From positions 306,686-370,685 of the forward strand of contig JALVZQ010000005.1 of NCBI GenBank assembly GCA_027037535.1: a stretch of DNA of 64,000 bases, read 5' to 3'. The notes beneath the pieces were generated by a model. That model was not told the DNA's origin. It did not search any database and saw only the letters and a list, made by a program, of their open reading frames with translations. A program made the translations under genes and the position numbers. The DNA is from Acidilobaceae archaeon (lineage in GTDB: Archaea > Thermoproteota > Thermoprotei_A > Sulfolobales > Acidilobaceae). Below are positions 1 through 9,687 of this stretch, one piece after another (position 1 is the stretch's first letter; every line of letters starts with the position of its first letter).

Positions 1-90
1 TACCTTGGGGTGGACAGGCACGTCCCAGAGCATGGCTTTTGCGATCTTTGACTCATCCCTGAACTTGAAGCTATACTTCCATACTGGCAT
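1..90 (-). CDS. rpl22: 50S ribosomal protein uL22, N-terminal part (cut by window edge)
   Basis: Large-subunit protein uL22, which lines the peptide exit tunnel. Only the first 30 codons are in the window. They begin MPVWKYSFKF and continue with KAMLWDVPVHPKV, matching the start of archaeal uL22. The ATG at 88-90 is preceded by GAGGTGA at a suitable distance. It lies 14 nt downstream of the rps19 stop, in the usual rps19-rpl22 order of the archaeal S10 cluster, so the two are probably cotranscribed. The identification rests on few residues plus context. Confidence 0.8.
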   Translation of the reverse strand, partial: MPVWKYSFKFRDESKIAKAMLWDVPVHPKV

Positions 91-104
91 GGTCTTTCAC
101 CTCA

Positions 105-542
105 CTACTTCGACGCTACGTGGAGGCTGCTTCTTGTTGCCTTGAGACCGGGCTCTCCGTGGGTGACGATCTTAGTTGTGTGACTGAACTCGCCTAGATA
201 ATGACCTATCATTTCTGGGACGATCCTTACGGGGACGAATTCTTTCCCATTATATACCGCTATAGTTAGACCTATCATTTCAGGTAGAATAACGAGATCT
301 CTAACATGGGTCTTGATAACCGGGCCTCGTTTACCTTTTCCAGCTTTCCCTTTCTTCTTTACTTTCCTTATTTTCAATAGAAGCTTCTTCTGAGCAGGAG
401 TAAATCCTCTTAGCAGACTCCTACGTTGCCTCGACGGAAGCAGTTTTACAAACTCGTCTAGAGGCATCTCCAGCAGTTCTTCTAGGCTCTTCCCCCTATA
501 CCTGAACTTCTTCCATTCTGGCGGAATCTCCATATCTGCCAC
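105..542 (-). CDS. rps19: 30S ribosomal protein uS19
   Basis: Small-subunit protein uS19, which binds 16S rRNA in the head together with uS13. The 145-aa product has the archaeal N-terminal extension ([14 protein letters not shown]) and the conserved C-terminal core ([25 protein letters not shown]). The start is GTG at 540-542: GGGGAG lies 7 nt upstream, while the ATG three codons further in would be too far from it. The next gene is rpl22, as expected. The gene upstream is not rpl2 but an unrelated VWA protein, so the S10 cluster is interrupted here and a promoter lies just upstream. Confidence 0.97.
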   Translation of the reverse strand: MADMEIPPEWKKFRYRGKSLEELLEMPLDEFVKLLPSRQRRSLLRGFTPAQKKLLLKIRKVKKKGKAGKGKRGPVIKTHVRDLVILPEMIGLTIAVYNGKEFVPVRIVPEMIGHYLGEFSHTTKIVTHGEPGLKATRSSLHVASK

Positions 543-613
543 TTCTTTTCTCCCCTCATCGAGACGGAGTAGTTAGCTCCTTTAATACGTTCCGCAGGGA
601 ATTCTAGGTCTCC

Positions 614-627
614 AGATATATAAAGTC
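614..627 (-). promoter_or_regulatory. Promoter of the rps19-rpl22 operon (TATA box)
   Basis: Read on the minus strand this is GACTTTATATATCT, a good archaeal TATA element. Transcription would start about 25 nt further on, giving an rps19 leader of roughly 45 nt. It overlaps the gap after the VWA gene and explains how rps19 is expressed although rpl2 is absent upstream. Confidence 0.55.
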
Positions 628-654
628 TCTAGAGCTGGCGCTATAATACCCTTA

Positions 655-2658
655 TCACCTAGATATGAGTGTAAGTATTCTTTTAGCAGCCTGCCTAGGC
701 GTTCTAGCTACAATAACTCGCCCGCCTTCCTCGACAATTCTCTTCCTCATATCCAGATCGTGTTTCTCGGGTACAATGAATACAATCGTTTTACCTCGTT
801 GAACTAGGTTTCTAACGATTATCCAAGGAGGTTTGTCGTCTATTGTTTGTTCTAGGTCTGTAACGACTATGATCCTGCGTGATGGCTCCGAGACAGCATC
901 TATAGCATTCGATATATTCGTCCTACCATAGAAATCCATGTTTAATAATATCTCTGCTAGACTTCTCCTACTAAAAGGACCATTATATATAGTATATTCA
1001 TGTGAGAAAGTCACAATTTTACGTATATGTCTGGAGAACAATGAAGCTACAAGTATTGTCCAGGACGCATAGGGCTTCATACTTGAACTAGTATCGATCG
1101 CTAGAGAAAGTTCTTTCGTCCTGAGCTTTGTCCAGAATACTAATGGACGGGGAGACATTCTTATAATATTATATAGTGACGCTCTGAGATCGAGCCTAGC
1201 ACCATAATTATTTTTGTATTTTCTCGATACTAATGAGAGCCCGTTCCTTGAGGCAAGCCTTGTAAGCATGCGAGACAAGCTCATGGCTATTCTATCTCTT
1301 CCTTCTGCTGTAGAACTCCTATAGAGTTTTCTTAGGATTTCTACAGCCTCCGTGTACTCCATTCTTAAAAGTATGGGTTCAAGCTCGTCCATCGCAACTG
1401 GAATACCGCTTGCCAGGGACTCTGTTTGACCTACTATAATCTCTGCCGATTCCAATAATTCCTCTACTTTTTCTTTATTTAATGTTCCTAATCGTGTAGT
1501 ATCCTCGAGGTTCTTTAACAGTTTCTTGGTTTTGTCAATGTAATAATCCGACATGTCTGCACGGGCAGGATCTAGAGATGAAGCATATGTCTTTGCTTCT
1601 CTTAGTGCTTTGGCCGCATATATTGCTGCTTGGAAAAGTGTCTTTTTTTCTCCTTTTATAGTAGCTGGAGGTTTCGATCTCCAGAGTAGCTCTAGACCAA
1701 TCCTGTCTAGGAGGGCTTCGATATCGGTGTCTTTTAAGTCTTTAAGGTAGGATGCTAGGAGAGATGCGCCTTTCTCTTCGTCCATCGATTCCAGCGCTGT
1801 AGATAGCATTTCGATAGAGATGTTATCTACATAGTTTCCTCTCATTACCATTTCCTGGACTACTTCCGGAGTTAGTTCTTTTGATCTTTGTAGAAACGAG
1901 AGTATCCGTTCCGGGTCCCTCACAGGTCGTCCTTCGAGTATACGGTTTTTAACTGTCCTAGCTATTTTCTTCGCCGTTGATATATCGTGTTTCTTTATGG
2001 CTGCTTCTCCGATTTTCAGGAGTGCCGACTCTGACAGGTTAGACAAATACTCGTCGTCGAAACCCATCTTTGACTCGATCTGTAGATATATTTCATCTCT
2101 TGTCAGTCTTGTTTTCATCGACTTAGCGGCGTGAAGTAAATCACTATATCCTTCCCTAGCCAACTTATGCGCTATACTCCATAATGCCCTGTTATCAGCT
2201 ATTTTTTCGCTTCCTTGAGGACCCTTGATAGCTCCTATTCTCTTCAGCTTCGTGTAAGCTGATTTTATCTTGACGCGCTCTTTTTTCTTTGCATGCCTGG
2301 TTAATCTTTTAATTGATACATGTGTTCCAGGCCTCGCTCCTAGGACTTCTAGTTCTTTCATGATCTCTTGATGTATTTTCTTTACTCTCTCATCGAATCT
2401 ATCGTTTTGAGTAATACTCAGTATCTTCTCACGAATGTATTTTTCGTCCTTTTTCAGCGTTGTCCAAGATGACTTGATAATTAAAACTAGTTCGTCGACG
2501 TCAAGCCAATCCCTGCCCGATAACCCCATATAGTTCTCTGATAATGAGTATGAGACAAGTACCTCTCCTGTGCCTATTCGTTCGCCTTCTCTCCTAAACT
2601 CGTCTGCTAGTACTAATAGTATGGTCTTTAGTTCTTCAAGAGAGTATCGCGTCGTCAA
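655..2658 (-). CDS. VWA (von Willebrand A) domain protein paired with a MoxR ATPase
   Basis: A 667-aa protein whose C-terminal 150 residues form a VWA domain. The MIDAS metal site is visible as DTSSS (about 522-526), a GRTN threonine (about 578) and VTDLEQT (about 600). The long N-terminal part is helical and charged, and I do not recognise it. The start overlaps the end of the MoxR-type ATPase by 23 nt, so translation is probably coupled. In known MoxR/VWA pairs the ATPase remodels or loads metal into a target protein and the VWA protein acts as adaptor. The target here is unknown. Confidence 0.8.
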   Translation of the reverse strand: MTTRYSLEELKTILLVLADEFRREGERIGTGEVLVSYSLSENYMGLSGRDWLDVDELVLIIKSSWTTLKKDEKYIREKILSITQNDRFDERVKKIHQEIMKELEVLGARPGTHVSIKRLTRHAKKKERVKIKSAYTKLKRIGAIKGPQGSEKIADNRALWSIAHKLAREGYSDLLHAAKSMKTRLTRDEIYLQIESKMGFDDEYLSNLSESALLKIGEAAIKKHDISTAKKIARTVKNRILEGRPVRDPERILSFLQRSKELTPEVVQEMVMRGNYVDNISIEMLSTALESMDEEKGASLLASYLKDLKDTDIEALLDRIGLELLWRSKPPATIKGEKKTLFQAAIYAAKALREAKTYASSLDPARADMSDYYIDKTKKLLKNLEDTTRLGTLNKEKVEELLESAEIIVGQTESLASGIPVAMDELEPILLRMEYTEAVEILRKLYRSSTAEGRDRIAMSLSRMLTRLASRNGLSLVSRKYKNNYGARLDLRASLYNIIRMSPRPLVFWTKLRTKELSLAIDTSSSMKPYASWTILVASLFSRHIRKIVTFSHEYTIYNGPFSRRSLAEILLNMDFYGRTNISNAIDAVSEPSRRIIVVTDLEQTIDDKPPWIIVRNLVQRGKTIVFIVPEKHDLDMRKRIVEEGGRVIVARTPRQAAKRILTLISR

Positions 2659-3592
2659 TACTCGTCACCGACCGCAGTACCTCTAGGATAATAGCCTTAT
2701 CCTCTGGACGTTTCACGAGAATGGTTTTCGCCGCGTAGACTATATCATCGGTGTCTACTACTTGTTTCCCTTTAAGTTTTGCTACTGCCTGCGACATTCT
2801 TGCCCACATAACGAGCTCTGCTGTACCTGGCTTGTAAGTTAGTCTAGTATTTCTTAAAGACTCTACAACATTCATCATTATTTCTTTGACGTAGCCCGGT
2901 ATAGTGACGTCTCTTCTTGACCTAAGATCAATAATTTTGGCTTCTACGTGTCTCGGTGGATAATTGAATTCTATTCTAACTACTCTTCGGAGAAACGCAT
3001 CGCTTAATTCATTCTGTGCTATATCCTCGGGATTACTCGTGAATATTATCTGGAACCCGTCTCCAGACGCTTTAAACACTCTTTTGAGTTCCGGCACTAT
3101 TACACGTCGTTTATCGGATATGTCTAAAAGCATGTTTTGAAATTCTTCACTACTCCTTCTGATCTCGTCTATAAGGATCCCTGTATCTAGTATTATCGAG
3201 GCAAGTATAGGCCTCGGTATAAAGCTCTCCTCGTTAAATCCTACTTTCATTGCAAGTAGCGGATGAAAGTCGCCTATTACCTTGTATTCGTCATAGTTCT
3301 CGCTGCATGGTAGAACAAACGGTCTTTTTCCGCTCCATAGCTCGAGTAATGCCTCTCCGATCTCTGTTTTCCCGGTGCCTGGAGGTCCCTCGAAGAGTAC
3401 TGGTCTTCCGTTCATGAATGCTGCAAAGGTGAGGGAGATCAATTTCTTGTCTACGATGAGGCCGTATTTTTTCTCAAGTATTCTCTGAGCGGCATCAATG
3501 TTTCTTACCGGGTTTTCGAGATCCGATCGAATTACTTCTCCGTATATTACTCTTACTTTTTGGACAATATTATCTGTGCCAGTAGTTCTCAT
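2636..3592 (-). CDS. MoxR-family AAA+ ATPase
   Basis: A 318-aa AAA+ ATPase of the MoxR/RavA clade. Visible motifs are Walker A GPPGTGKT (69-76), Walker B GILIDEIRR (about 138-146), sensor-1 TSNPED (about 185-190) and the arginine-rich stretch LRRVVRIEF just after. The ATG has GGAGGA upstream. It precedes and overlaps the VWA gene and follows the Cas4-like gene with a gap of about 80 nt. MoxR proteins act as chaperones that activate or assemble metal enzymes or complexes with a VWA partner. No substrate can be assigned from this neighbourhood. Confidence 0.88.
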   Translation of the reverse strand: MRTTGTDNIVQKVRVIYGEVIRSDLENPVRNIDAAQRILEKKYGLIVDKKLISLTFAAFMNGRPVLFEGPPGTGKTEIGEALLELWSGKRPFVLPCSENYDEYKVIGDFHPLLAMKVGFNEESFIPRPILASIILDTGILIDEIRRSSEEFQNMLLDISDKRRVIVPELKRVFKASGDGFQIIFTSNPEDIAQNELSDAFLRRVVRIEFNYPPRHVEAKIIDLRSRRDVTIPGYVKEIMMNVVESLRNTRLTYKPGTAELVMWARMSQAVAKLKGKQVVDTDDIVYAAKTILVKRPEDKAIILEVLRSVTSIDDAILS

Positions 3593-3670
3593 TGTGTTTT
3601 CCTCCGATTTATGGTATTATCTCACCGTTAGGATTGATCTTGACGGCGAAGGGTTATTTGGTTGTGGTTT

Positions 3671-4360
3671 CTACTCGTATGCAAAGCTCAGATCTATTCT
3701 CTTTTCCTTGATGTATTCTCCTGGTTGATACATGTTCTCTATACTTATATCATGTTCAAAACGTTCTAGTGCTTCGCACAGTTCCTTGAAGGGACACTTA
3801 CTACACTTTGCCGGTCTCCTGTCGCCGTATGGAACTATCCCGTACTTCTTAACTAGGACAATATCATCTATGACTCGGAATAAGAGTCCTATTTTCTCGC
3901 TGTCTAGTTCTGATATTCTTTTCGCAGCCCGGTACTCTATTCTTAGAACTACTCTTTCATTATTCCTACGTAGCATTAGTCCATAAGCCGTTGCTTGAAG
4001 TGAATCACTTAACCATACCCCTTTCCTTGGTCCTTTTCCTGATTTTCTCTCTATTATCTCAATTGAATTGCCTGTGATCCGGTATGCGTCTGGTCTTCCT
4101 CTAAGCTTGACGTTACCTATCGTATACTCTACTTTTTCTTCTACATTGTAGCCTTTTCTTTTGCTGAAAAATCCTTTTATTACGTGAAAAATCGTTCCCA
4201 TGAACATTCTTACTCTAGCAGATAGGGGATGCTTGTAAGGTATATGGATGGAGAAGAAGTATTTTCTCGGACAGTAGGCGAATGTATGAATTTCGCTGGG
4301 AAATATTGTGATTAGATCTTCTTTATTCCGATCAGTAGCCGTTTCCCGTCCACCTCCCAT
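3671..4360 (-). CDS. Cas4-like PD-(D/E)XK nuclease with an iron-sulfur cysteine set
   Basis: A 229-aa RecB/Cas4-family nuclease. It shows an N-terminal cysteine ([10 protein letters not shown], Cys30), GTIFH (55-59), the active-site RPD (89-91) and ERK (104-106), a Q-x3-Y motif (QATAYG, 122-127) and three C-terminal cysteines in [10 protein letters not shown] (186-195). These four cysteines are the ligands expected for a 4Fe-4S cluster. No CRISPR array or other cas gene is nearby, so this is a solo Cas4-like protein. The assumed ATG overlaps the end of ileS by 49 nt; I see no better start downstream. It could act in DNA end processing; its link to the MoxR/VWA pair is inferred only from adjacency. 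Confidence 0.82.
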   Translation of the reverse strand: MGGGRETATDRNKEDLITIFPSEIHTFAYCPRKYFFSIHIPYKHPLSARVRMFMGTIFHVIKGFFSKRKGYNVEEKVEYTIGNVKLRGRPDAYRITGNSIEIIERKSGKGPRKGVWLSDSLQATAYGLMLRRNNERVVLRIEYRAAKRISELDSEKIGLLFRVIDDIVLVKKYGIVPYGDRRPAKCSKCPFKELCEALERFEHDISIENMYQPGEYIKEKRIDLSFAYE

Positions 4361-7300
4361 TCTTTCTGGTAGACTTCTTCGGGTGGCTTATCTAATCGTA
4401 GATTCCTAGCCCTGGTCTCGGTCATTATATAGTTTCTGTGTTTCTCTATAGCCTCGATAAACTCGGGATCTGCCTCTAACCATACTTCAATGTATGCGTC
4501 TACCGGCAGTGACAGGTCTTTTCTCATAGCTTGTATTCTTCTGACAATTTCCCGGGCATATCCTTCTAGTATCTCGTCTTTAGTAAGTCTAGTGTCTATT
4601 CCAATTATCCCTATATCGGTTTCAACAGTGCTTAGCCAGTTCGGATACTCGACTTTTAACTCTACATGTTTTGGAAGTATTTTTATGACTGTACCTTCTA
4701 TCTCTGCTTTATGTTCTCCGTGCTCAACGATATCTTTTGCTACTTTCTCTTTGTTCTCCTCGACATATGCTATTACTTTCCGCAGCATCTTCTTGAATTC
4801 CGGACCCATGGTCTTATAGTTTGGCTCTACACCGTATACTTTCATGTTCTCGAAGAAGTCTATTCCGACAATCTCTATTTCTTTGACGTTTGCTAGATCC
4901 TTGACTATCTGAGCAGCTCTTTCAATAGTATTCCTTAGAGAGTTATCCTTCAGGGCTATGATTAATTTCTTGACCGGACGGCGTAGTTTTATTCCAGCCT
5001 TCATTCTCGCTGCTGCGGATGCTTCTGTTAATTTTCTTGCTATATCCATTAGTTGCTCTACTTCATCATCTATCCACTTATCGTCCGGCTCCGGTATCTC
5101 TAGAAGATGTATAGTCTCTGGTAGGCTGGGCTCTGCGGGTCTTATCAGTTTCTGGTACAGGTATTCTGTGGTATATGGTATGAATGGTGCAGCCATTAGG
5201 AGCCATCCCTTTAGTACATGGTAGAGTACGGCGTATGCTGCAAGCTTACTTTTTGTCGCTTCTTCTTCCCATACACGTCTTCTTATGAGCCTAATGTACC
5301 AATGGCTTATGTCTTCTACCGGGAAGTCTTTTACTATTCTCGCGGCTTGGTGGAGCCGTAGATCTTTCATCGCCTCGTGGTACTCTTTTAAGAGCCTATT
5401 GAATCTTGATAGGAGCCATTTATCCTCGAATTGTAAGGCTTCTTCCACGTCTTCTAACTTGGTTTGTTCTGGATCGAAGTTATCGATGCTCATATATGTT
5501 GATGCGAACGTGAACACGTTCCATATTATGTTAAACGATCTCCAGACCATGTCCATACTCTTCCACGAGAATCTAAGATCTTCCCAAATTGTATTGTTCA
5601 TTGCCCATAGTCTTATTACGTCTCTAGGAACCCTTGATATTAGTTCTTCGAACTCTATATAGTTACCTAGGGTCTTGTGCATTTCTTTACCTTCCTCGTC
5701 TAGTGCGAAACCATGCACAAGAACTCTCTTGTAAGGTTTCTCGTCAAAGCCTATTATTCCGCTCCTAAGCAGACTAAAGAACCATCCCCTTATCTGATCG
5801 TGGCCCTCGACTATGAAGTCTACTGGTTTTAGGGATTCGTAGAGCTCCTTGTTTCTCGGATAGCTGAGGCTTGCATAGAATGCTATACCACTATCGAACC
5901 ATACATCTAAAACATCCGGCACTCTCTTCATCACGCCGCCGCATTTAGGACATTTCAATGTTACCCTGTCAATCCATGGCCTATGTAATTGCTCTGGTTT
6001 ATGGCCTCCTAGCTCGACTAGCTCGTCTACGGATCCTATGACATGCCTGTACCCACAGCTGCTGCATTCCCACACCGGTAATGGAATGCCCCAGAACCTC
6101 TGCCTGCTTATTACCCAGTCCCGTAGTTCCTTCAATAAGTTTATGAATCGTATAGTTGCCCAGTTCGGCCTCCATTCTATTGATCTAGCCTCTTCTATTA
6201 GGCGTTCTTTCAGCCTTCTAACCGCTATAAACCATTGTTCTGTGGCTCTAAGCACGAGAGGCGTCTTACACCGCCAACAAACCGGGTATCTGTGGATTAT
6301 ACTTCCCTTATGGAACAATGCACCCTTCTTCTCCAGATCCTCTATTACTGCCTTATTTGCATCAGTTCTAAAGTACATGCCATGGTATCTTCCAGCGTCC
6401 TCGGTCATCTTTCCTGTGTTATCTACAAGCGATATTAGTGGAGCCCCCACATTTTTCTCGTTTATTTCGTAATCTATTTCTCCATGTCCGGGAGCCGAGT
6501 GCACGAGACCCGTTCCTTCAGTTGCCGTGACTGCATCGGGAGCAAGAACAACTTTATGATATGGGGCGAGCTTTGCTTGTGCAGGCACAATGTCCTCTAG
6601 CGGATGTATATATTCGAGGCCTTCGAGCTGTGTGCCCTTGAACTCCTCTAGAACCTCGTACTCGGTTTTACCCGCTTCGCTCATTACTTTTTCGAGTCTT
6701 GCCTTCGCTAATATCAGTATTTCTCCGTCCACTTTGACTTTTACATAGTCGAGGTCTGGATGGGCCATCACGAATGCGTTTGCTGGAAGAGTCCAGGGTG
6801 TCGTGGTCCATATAAGTAGATACTCGTTTTGTGAATTTTTGACCTTAAACTTGACATATATGCTCGGATCCTTTAATTCCTTGTATTCGCTGACTTCGTA
6901 GTCTGCAAGTGTCGTCTCACATCTCGGGCACCAATGTACTACTCTCTCGCCCTTGTAGAGTAGGCCTTTCCTCCATGCTTGTTTTATCAACCACCATCCG
7001 GACTCAATGTACTCATCTCTGTAGGTTACATAGGGATTCTCCCAATCCATGAATACTCCTATCTCTTTAAACTGCTCTGTCATAGCCTTGATGTTCTCAT
7101 CAACGAACCGTTTACAGCTCTCAACAAAATTCTCTACTCCTATTTTTTCTATAATCTCTTTCTTGCTCTTTATCCCGTACGCTTTTTCTATTTGAACCTC
7201 TATGGGGAGACCATGTGTGTCATATCCTGGTATATCCCACACATTATAACCACACATCCTATAGTACCTTAGTACAGTGTCTTTGATTACCTTGTTCCAG

Positions 7301-7494
7301 GCCGTGCCCACATGTATTGATTTAGCAGACGCGTAGGGTGGGCCGTCTAGGAAGTAGAATTTTTTCTTTGATCTCATCGACTTCTTCTTTACCTTATAGT
7401 ATATCTTGTTCTCGTCCCAGAACTTCTTTATCTCTTCTTCTAACTTGAACTGATCGTATTTTATCTTTTCAAGATTGTTCTGTATCGATACCAT
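4312..7494 (-). CDS. ileS: Isoleucyl-tRNA synthetase
   Basis: Class I synthetase charging tRNA-Ile. The 1060-aa protein has the HIGH-type signature HVGT (61-64) in [13 protein letters not shown], the editing-domain motif [11 protein letters not shown] (about 229-239), zinc-type cysteines, [10 protein letters not shown] (about 527-536) and a KMSKS-type loop MHKTLGN (605-611). Length fits archaeal IleRS. The ATG has GGTGAG 5 nt upstream. The HVGT and MHKTLGN variants occur in archaeal IleRS and are not signs of decay. Confidence 0.97.
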   Translation of the reverse strand: MVSIQNNLEKIKYDQFKLEEEIKKFWDENKIYYKVKKKSMRSKKKFYFLDGPPYASAKSIHVGTAWNKVIKDTVLRYYRMCGYNVWDIPGYDTHGLPIEVQIEKAYGIKSKKEIIEKIGVENFVESCKRFVDENIKAMTEQFKEIGVFMDWENPYVTYRDEYIESGWWLIKQAWRKGLLYKGERVVHWCPRCETTLADYEVSEYKELKDPSIYVKFKVKNSQNEYLLIWTTTPWTLPANAFVMAHPDLDYVKVKVDGEILILAKARLEKVMSEAGKTEYEVLEEFKGTQLEGLEYIHPLEDIVPAQAKLAPYHKVVLAPDAVTATEGTGLVHSAPGHGEIDYEINEKNVGAPLISLVDNTGKMTEDAGRYHGMYFRTDANKAVIEDLEKKGALFHKGSIIHRYPVCWRCKTPLVLRATEQWFIAVRRLKERLIEEARSIEWRPNWATIRFINLLKELRDWVISRQRFWGIPLPVWECSSCGYRHVIGSVDELVELGGHKPEQLHRPWIDRVTLKCPKCGGVMKRVPDVLDVWFDSGIAFYASLSYPRNKELYESLKPVDFIVEGHDQIRGWFFSLLRSGIIGFDEKPYKRVLVHGFALDEEGKEMHKTLGNYIEFEELISRVPRDVIRLWAMNNTIWEDLRFSWKSMDMVWRSFNIIWNVFTFASTYMSIDNFDPEQTKLEDVEEALQFEDKWLLSRFNRLLKEYHEAMKDLRLHQAARIVKDFPVEDISHWYIRLIRRRVWEEEATKSKLAAYAVLYHVLKGWLLMAAPFIPYTTEYLYQKLIRPAEPSLPETIHLLEIPEPDDKWIDDEVEQLMDIARKLTEASAAARMKAGIKLRRPVKKLIIALKDNSLRNTIERAAQIVKDLANVKEIEIVGIDFFENMKVYGVEPNYKTMGPEFKKMLRKVIAYVEENKEKVAKDIVEHGEHKAEIEGTVIKILPKHVELKVEYPNWLSTVETDIGIIGIDTRLTKDEILEGYAREIVRRIQAMRKDLSLPVDAYIEVWLEADPEFIEAIEKHRNYIMTETRARNLRLDKPPEEVYQKEWEVDGKRLLIGIKKI

Positions 7495-7513
7495 TAATTC
7501 TCACCTAGCCCTA

Positions 7514-7759
7514 CTACTTGCTCGTATCTATCCAGTCTACCTTCACATGTATGCTTCCTAGAATTGTTTTTACCAAGTTAGATATTTCCTCTTCGAGGCC
7601 AGGAGTATCCACATATAATTCGAGGTATCTGAAATCAGGATGAAGCATTGACTTATGCTCGACTATTTTTGCGTTATATCTTTCCTCTAATAATTTTTTT
7701 ACTTTTTCGTGGAGGTCTGCGTCGAATGTATTATAATATATACGATATAATTTTTTCAT
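7514..7759 (-). CDS. Small conserved-looking protein of unknown function (81 aa)
   Basis: I do not recognise this protein. It is a compact alpha/beta-like 81-residue sequence (KKLYRIYYNTFDADL, then ELYVDTPGLEEEISNLVK), with no cysteines, signal or membrane segment. It starts with ATG and ends 20 nt before ileS in the same direction, so it is probably cotranscribed with ileS. Composition is typical of the host. It may be a small RNA-binding or ferredoxin-like-fold protein, but the sequence alone does not show this. Confidence 0.65.
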   Translation of the reverse strand: MKKLYRIYYNTFDADLHEKVKKLLEERYNAKIVEHKSMLHPDFRYLELYVDTPGLEEEISNLVKTILGSIHVKVDWIDTSK

Positions 7760-7913
7760 ATCCTACACCCGCACCACATACTGTGTCCGCGTCATATGGT
7801 TAGATAGCTAAGAGATTAATGGCTTACCTCCATTGTTTAACTGTTCGACTATAAGCACACAATTGAATTAATTAAATAAAGGAGAAATACCTCGTAGAAT
7901 ATCGGTGAATGAT

Positions 7914-8330
7914 ATGCCTAGAATAAGCGCACTCGTAAAAATAGACAGTAAGGGTCGAATAACTATACCCCAACCTATCCGAGAAGCACTAGGACTCGAA
8001 ACAGGAATGTACGTCGTACTCCTTGCAGACATCGACAGAGGAGAAATACTTGTCTCGCCGGTCGCTACAAGCTCGAAGCATGTATATGAGTTCGAGCTGG
8101 AGTTTAGAGACGAGCCAGGAGCATTGGCGAAAATCGCGAACTTATTTGCCTCGAATAAAGCTGATATTATTGCGTCGAAATGCGCCAGCATAATGCGTGG
8201 GGAAACAGCTGGATGTACTCTTATCGTAGACTTCTCTAATGCATCCAAAAACGCTGATGAAGTAGCAAAAGAACTAGAAAAACTCGATATCACTAATATA
8301 GTGAAATACAGGCGTTTCGAAACATACTAG
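7914..8330 (+). CDS. AbrB/SpoVT-type DNA-binding protein with C-terminal ACT domain
   Basis: A 138-aa transcription regulator. The N-terminal half is a swapped-hairpin AbrB domain (KIDSKGRITIPQPIREALGL). The second half is an ACT small-molecule-binding domain (FELEFRDEPGALAKIANLFASNKADI). I chose ATG 7914 because GGTGA lies 5 nt upstream; the in-frame GTG at 7905 is less likely. The ACT domain suggests it senses an amino acid or similar metabolite; the ligand is unknown. It is transcribed divergently from the ileS unit. Confidence 0.85.
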   Translation: MPRISALVKIDSKGRITIPQPIREALGLETGMYVVLLADIDRGEILVSPVATSSKHVYEFELEFRDEPGALAKIANLFASNKADIIASKCASIMRGETAGCTLIVDFSNASKNADEVAKELEKLDITNIVKYRRFETY

Positions 8331-8417
8331 TACTCCTCAACCACTATCGTGGCCCTCATAACTGAAAGAGAGGGAATAAATTCCTGTTTTTCCGCTTGAG
8401 ACTACAAGGATCCAGGC

Positions 8418-9221
8418 TTGCAACAAGAATTCGACTACGAAGATCTAAGAAGGATAGCCATTAAAATAGCCGGCGAAGCTTCTGGGATGCTTAGAGATCT
8501 CGCCTGCACAAGCGAGAAGCTTGGAGAGAAAATAAGCGGCGAAACAGTGAGAGTTGACATTATAGCTGAGGACTATATCGTCTCCGGGCTAAGGGCAGAG
8601 CTAGGCGATGATATTAGAATTGTCACTGAGGAAAAAGGAGTTATTGGAAGAGGACGTCTCACAGCAATAGTTGATCCGTTGGATGGAAGTAAGAATTATC
8701 TAAACTGTATACCCTGGGCCTCTGTCTCAATAGCCTTTGTACCTTCTAATAGATCGCTTAGAGACGTGGTAGCCGGAGCAGTCTCACCCATATTCTACGG
8801 TGAACCGATATCGTTCGCCCGAGGACGTGGCTGTCGCCTGGGACATTCCCCTGTGAAAAAACAAGAGCCTCCCGAAAGATTTATCTATGTCTACATAGAG
8901 CAGCCGGATGCAGCTCATAGTGTCGCAAAGATAATCGGCGAGCTCGGCGGAGGCTACAAGATAAGGAGCCTCGGCAGCGCAGCACTGGAAATATCTTATG
9001 TCGGGCTGGGACGTGGAACGGCATTTATCGACCTCCGGTCAAAGCTAAGAAACGTCGATCTTGCAGCTGGACTAGGCGTTGTACTAGAGTGTGGCGGGGA
9101 CTTAATAGACGGTGAAGGCAGGCCCCTCGACACCCCGGTAGACAATGTATATAGAGCTGGGACAGTTATAGCGGCTCCAGATAAAAATCTTCTTAAAAAC
9201 ATATATGGAGTCCTTAGCTAG
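8418..9221 (+). CDS. Inositol monophosphatase / fructose-1,6-bisphosphatase family phosphatase
   Basis: Mg-dependent sugar phosphatase of the IMPase/FBPase-IV superfamily, 267 aa. It has the acidic TEE (70-72), the metal-binding motif VDPLDGSKNY (85-94) and a second motif VDLAAGLG (213-220), where most relatives have a W-D pair. Archaeal members often hydrolyse both inositol-1-phosphate and fructose-1,6-bisphosphate, and that dual role is plausible here. The start is TTG. The gene ends convergently with the small Lrp-type gene, overlapping it by 4 nt. Confidence 0.85.
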   Translation: MQQEFDYEDLRRIAIKIAGEASGMLRDLACTSEKLGEKISGETVRVDIIAEDYIVSGLRAELGDDIRIVTEEKGVIGRGRLTAIVDPLDGSKNYLNCIPWASVSIAFVPSNRSLRDVVAGAVSPIFYGEPISFARGRGCRLGHSPVKKQEPPERFIYVYIEQPDAAHSVAKIIGELGGGYKIRSLGSAALEISYVGLGRGTAFIDLRSKLRNVDLAAGLGVVLECGGDLIDGEGRPLDTPVDNVYRAGTVIAAPDKNLLKNIYGVLS

Positions 9222-9457
9222 GCTCCGATGAGTGTAACAGTCTCTTTTACCCCGGGCAATGCCCTTATTCCTGTGACAACCTCATCGATCAACCTAAGAT
9301 TGGGACTTATAAGCCTCACCACAATATCGTAAAGGCCATAAGTTATCACTACCTCGTCTATTTTATCGCCAAAATTCCTCTTTATACTAGAAGCAACCTC
9401 ATATTCCCTACCGACCTCAGTGCTTATCAAAATGTAACACTTTATCTGCTCCGACAT
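9218..9457 (-). CDS. Stand-alone Lrp/AsnC ligand-binding (RAM/ACT-like) domain protein
   Basis: A 79-aa protein with only the effector-binding half of Lrp/AsnC regulators: alpha/beta pattern with VGREYEVASSIKR, VVITYGLYDIVVRL and LPGVKETVTLIG. The helix-turn-helix is absent, so it cannot bind DNA in the usual way. Such solo domains are common in archaea and may sense amino acids or modulate full-length Lrp proteins. ATG 9457 is preferred because GGTGGCG lies just upstream; an in-frame GTG exists at 9466. Confidence 0.85.
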   Translation of the reverse strand: MSEQIKCYILISTEVGREYEVASSIKRNFGDKIDEVVITYGLYDIVVRLISPNLRLIDEVVTGIRALPGVKETVTLIGA

Positions 9458-9597
9458 AATCGCCACCTATATCTACCACTTCAATAGTCCACTACTTCAT
9501 ATTGAAGCCGAGAACGCGCAGAGTCTTAAATATTTCGCAGCTCATCCTCTTGAAAAGAATCATTCTAATAACGTTACTCCCCTACCGTATATCTATC

Positions 9598-9687
9598 TTG
9601 GCCCGGCACTGATGACTCCGGACACCTTGACCTGTCTCAGTAAAGATACAGGGATGAGACTGGGCCGGCGCTACTGAGCCGGGCCAA
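9598..9687 (+). ncRNA. Candidate box C/D sRNA with perfect closing stem
   Basis: A perfect 10-bp inverted repeat (TTGGCCCGGC at 9598-9607, GCCGGGCCAA at 9678-9687) brackets a box C (TGATGA, 9610-9615) and a box D (CTGA, 9674-9677). Both sit next to the stem as needed for an L7Ae kink-turn. A C'-like GGATGAG (9652-9658) lies inside; box D' is degenerate. Archaeal C/D sRNAs guide 2'-O-methylation of rRNA or tRNA by fibrillarin. I cannot name the target. The 3' stem overlaps the last codons and stop of pelota on the other strand. Confidence 0.55.

Noticed and set aside
3671-4360. Part of a CRISPR-Cas locus
   Set aside because: The Cas4-like gene stands alone; no repeat-spacer array and no other cas gene is present in the window.
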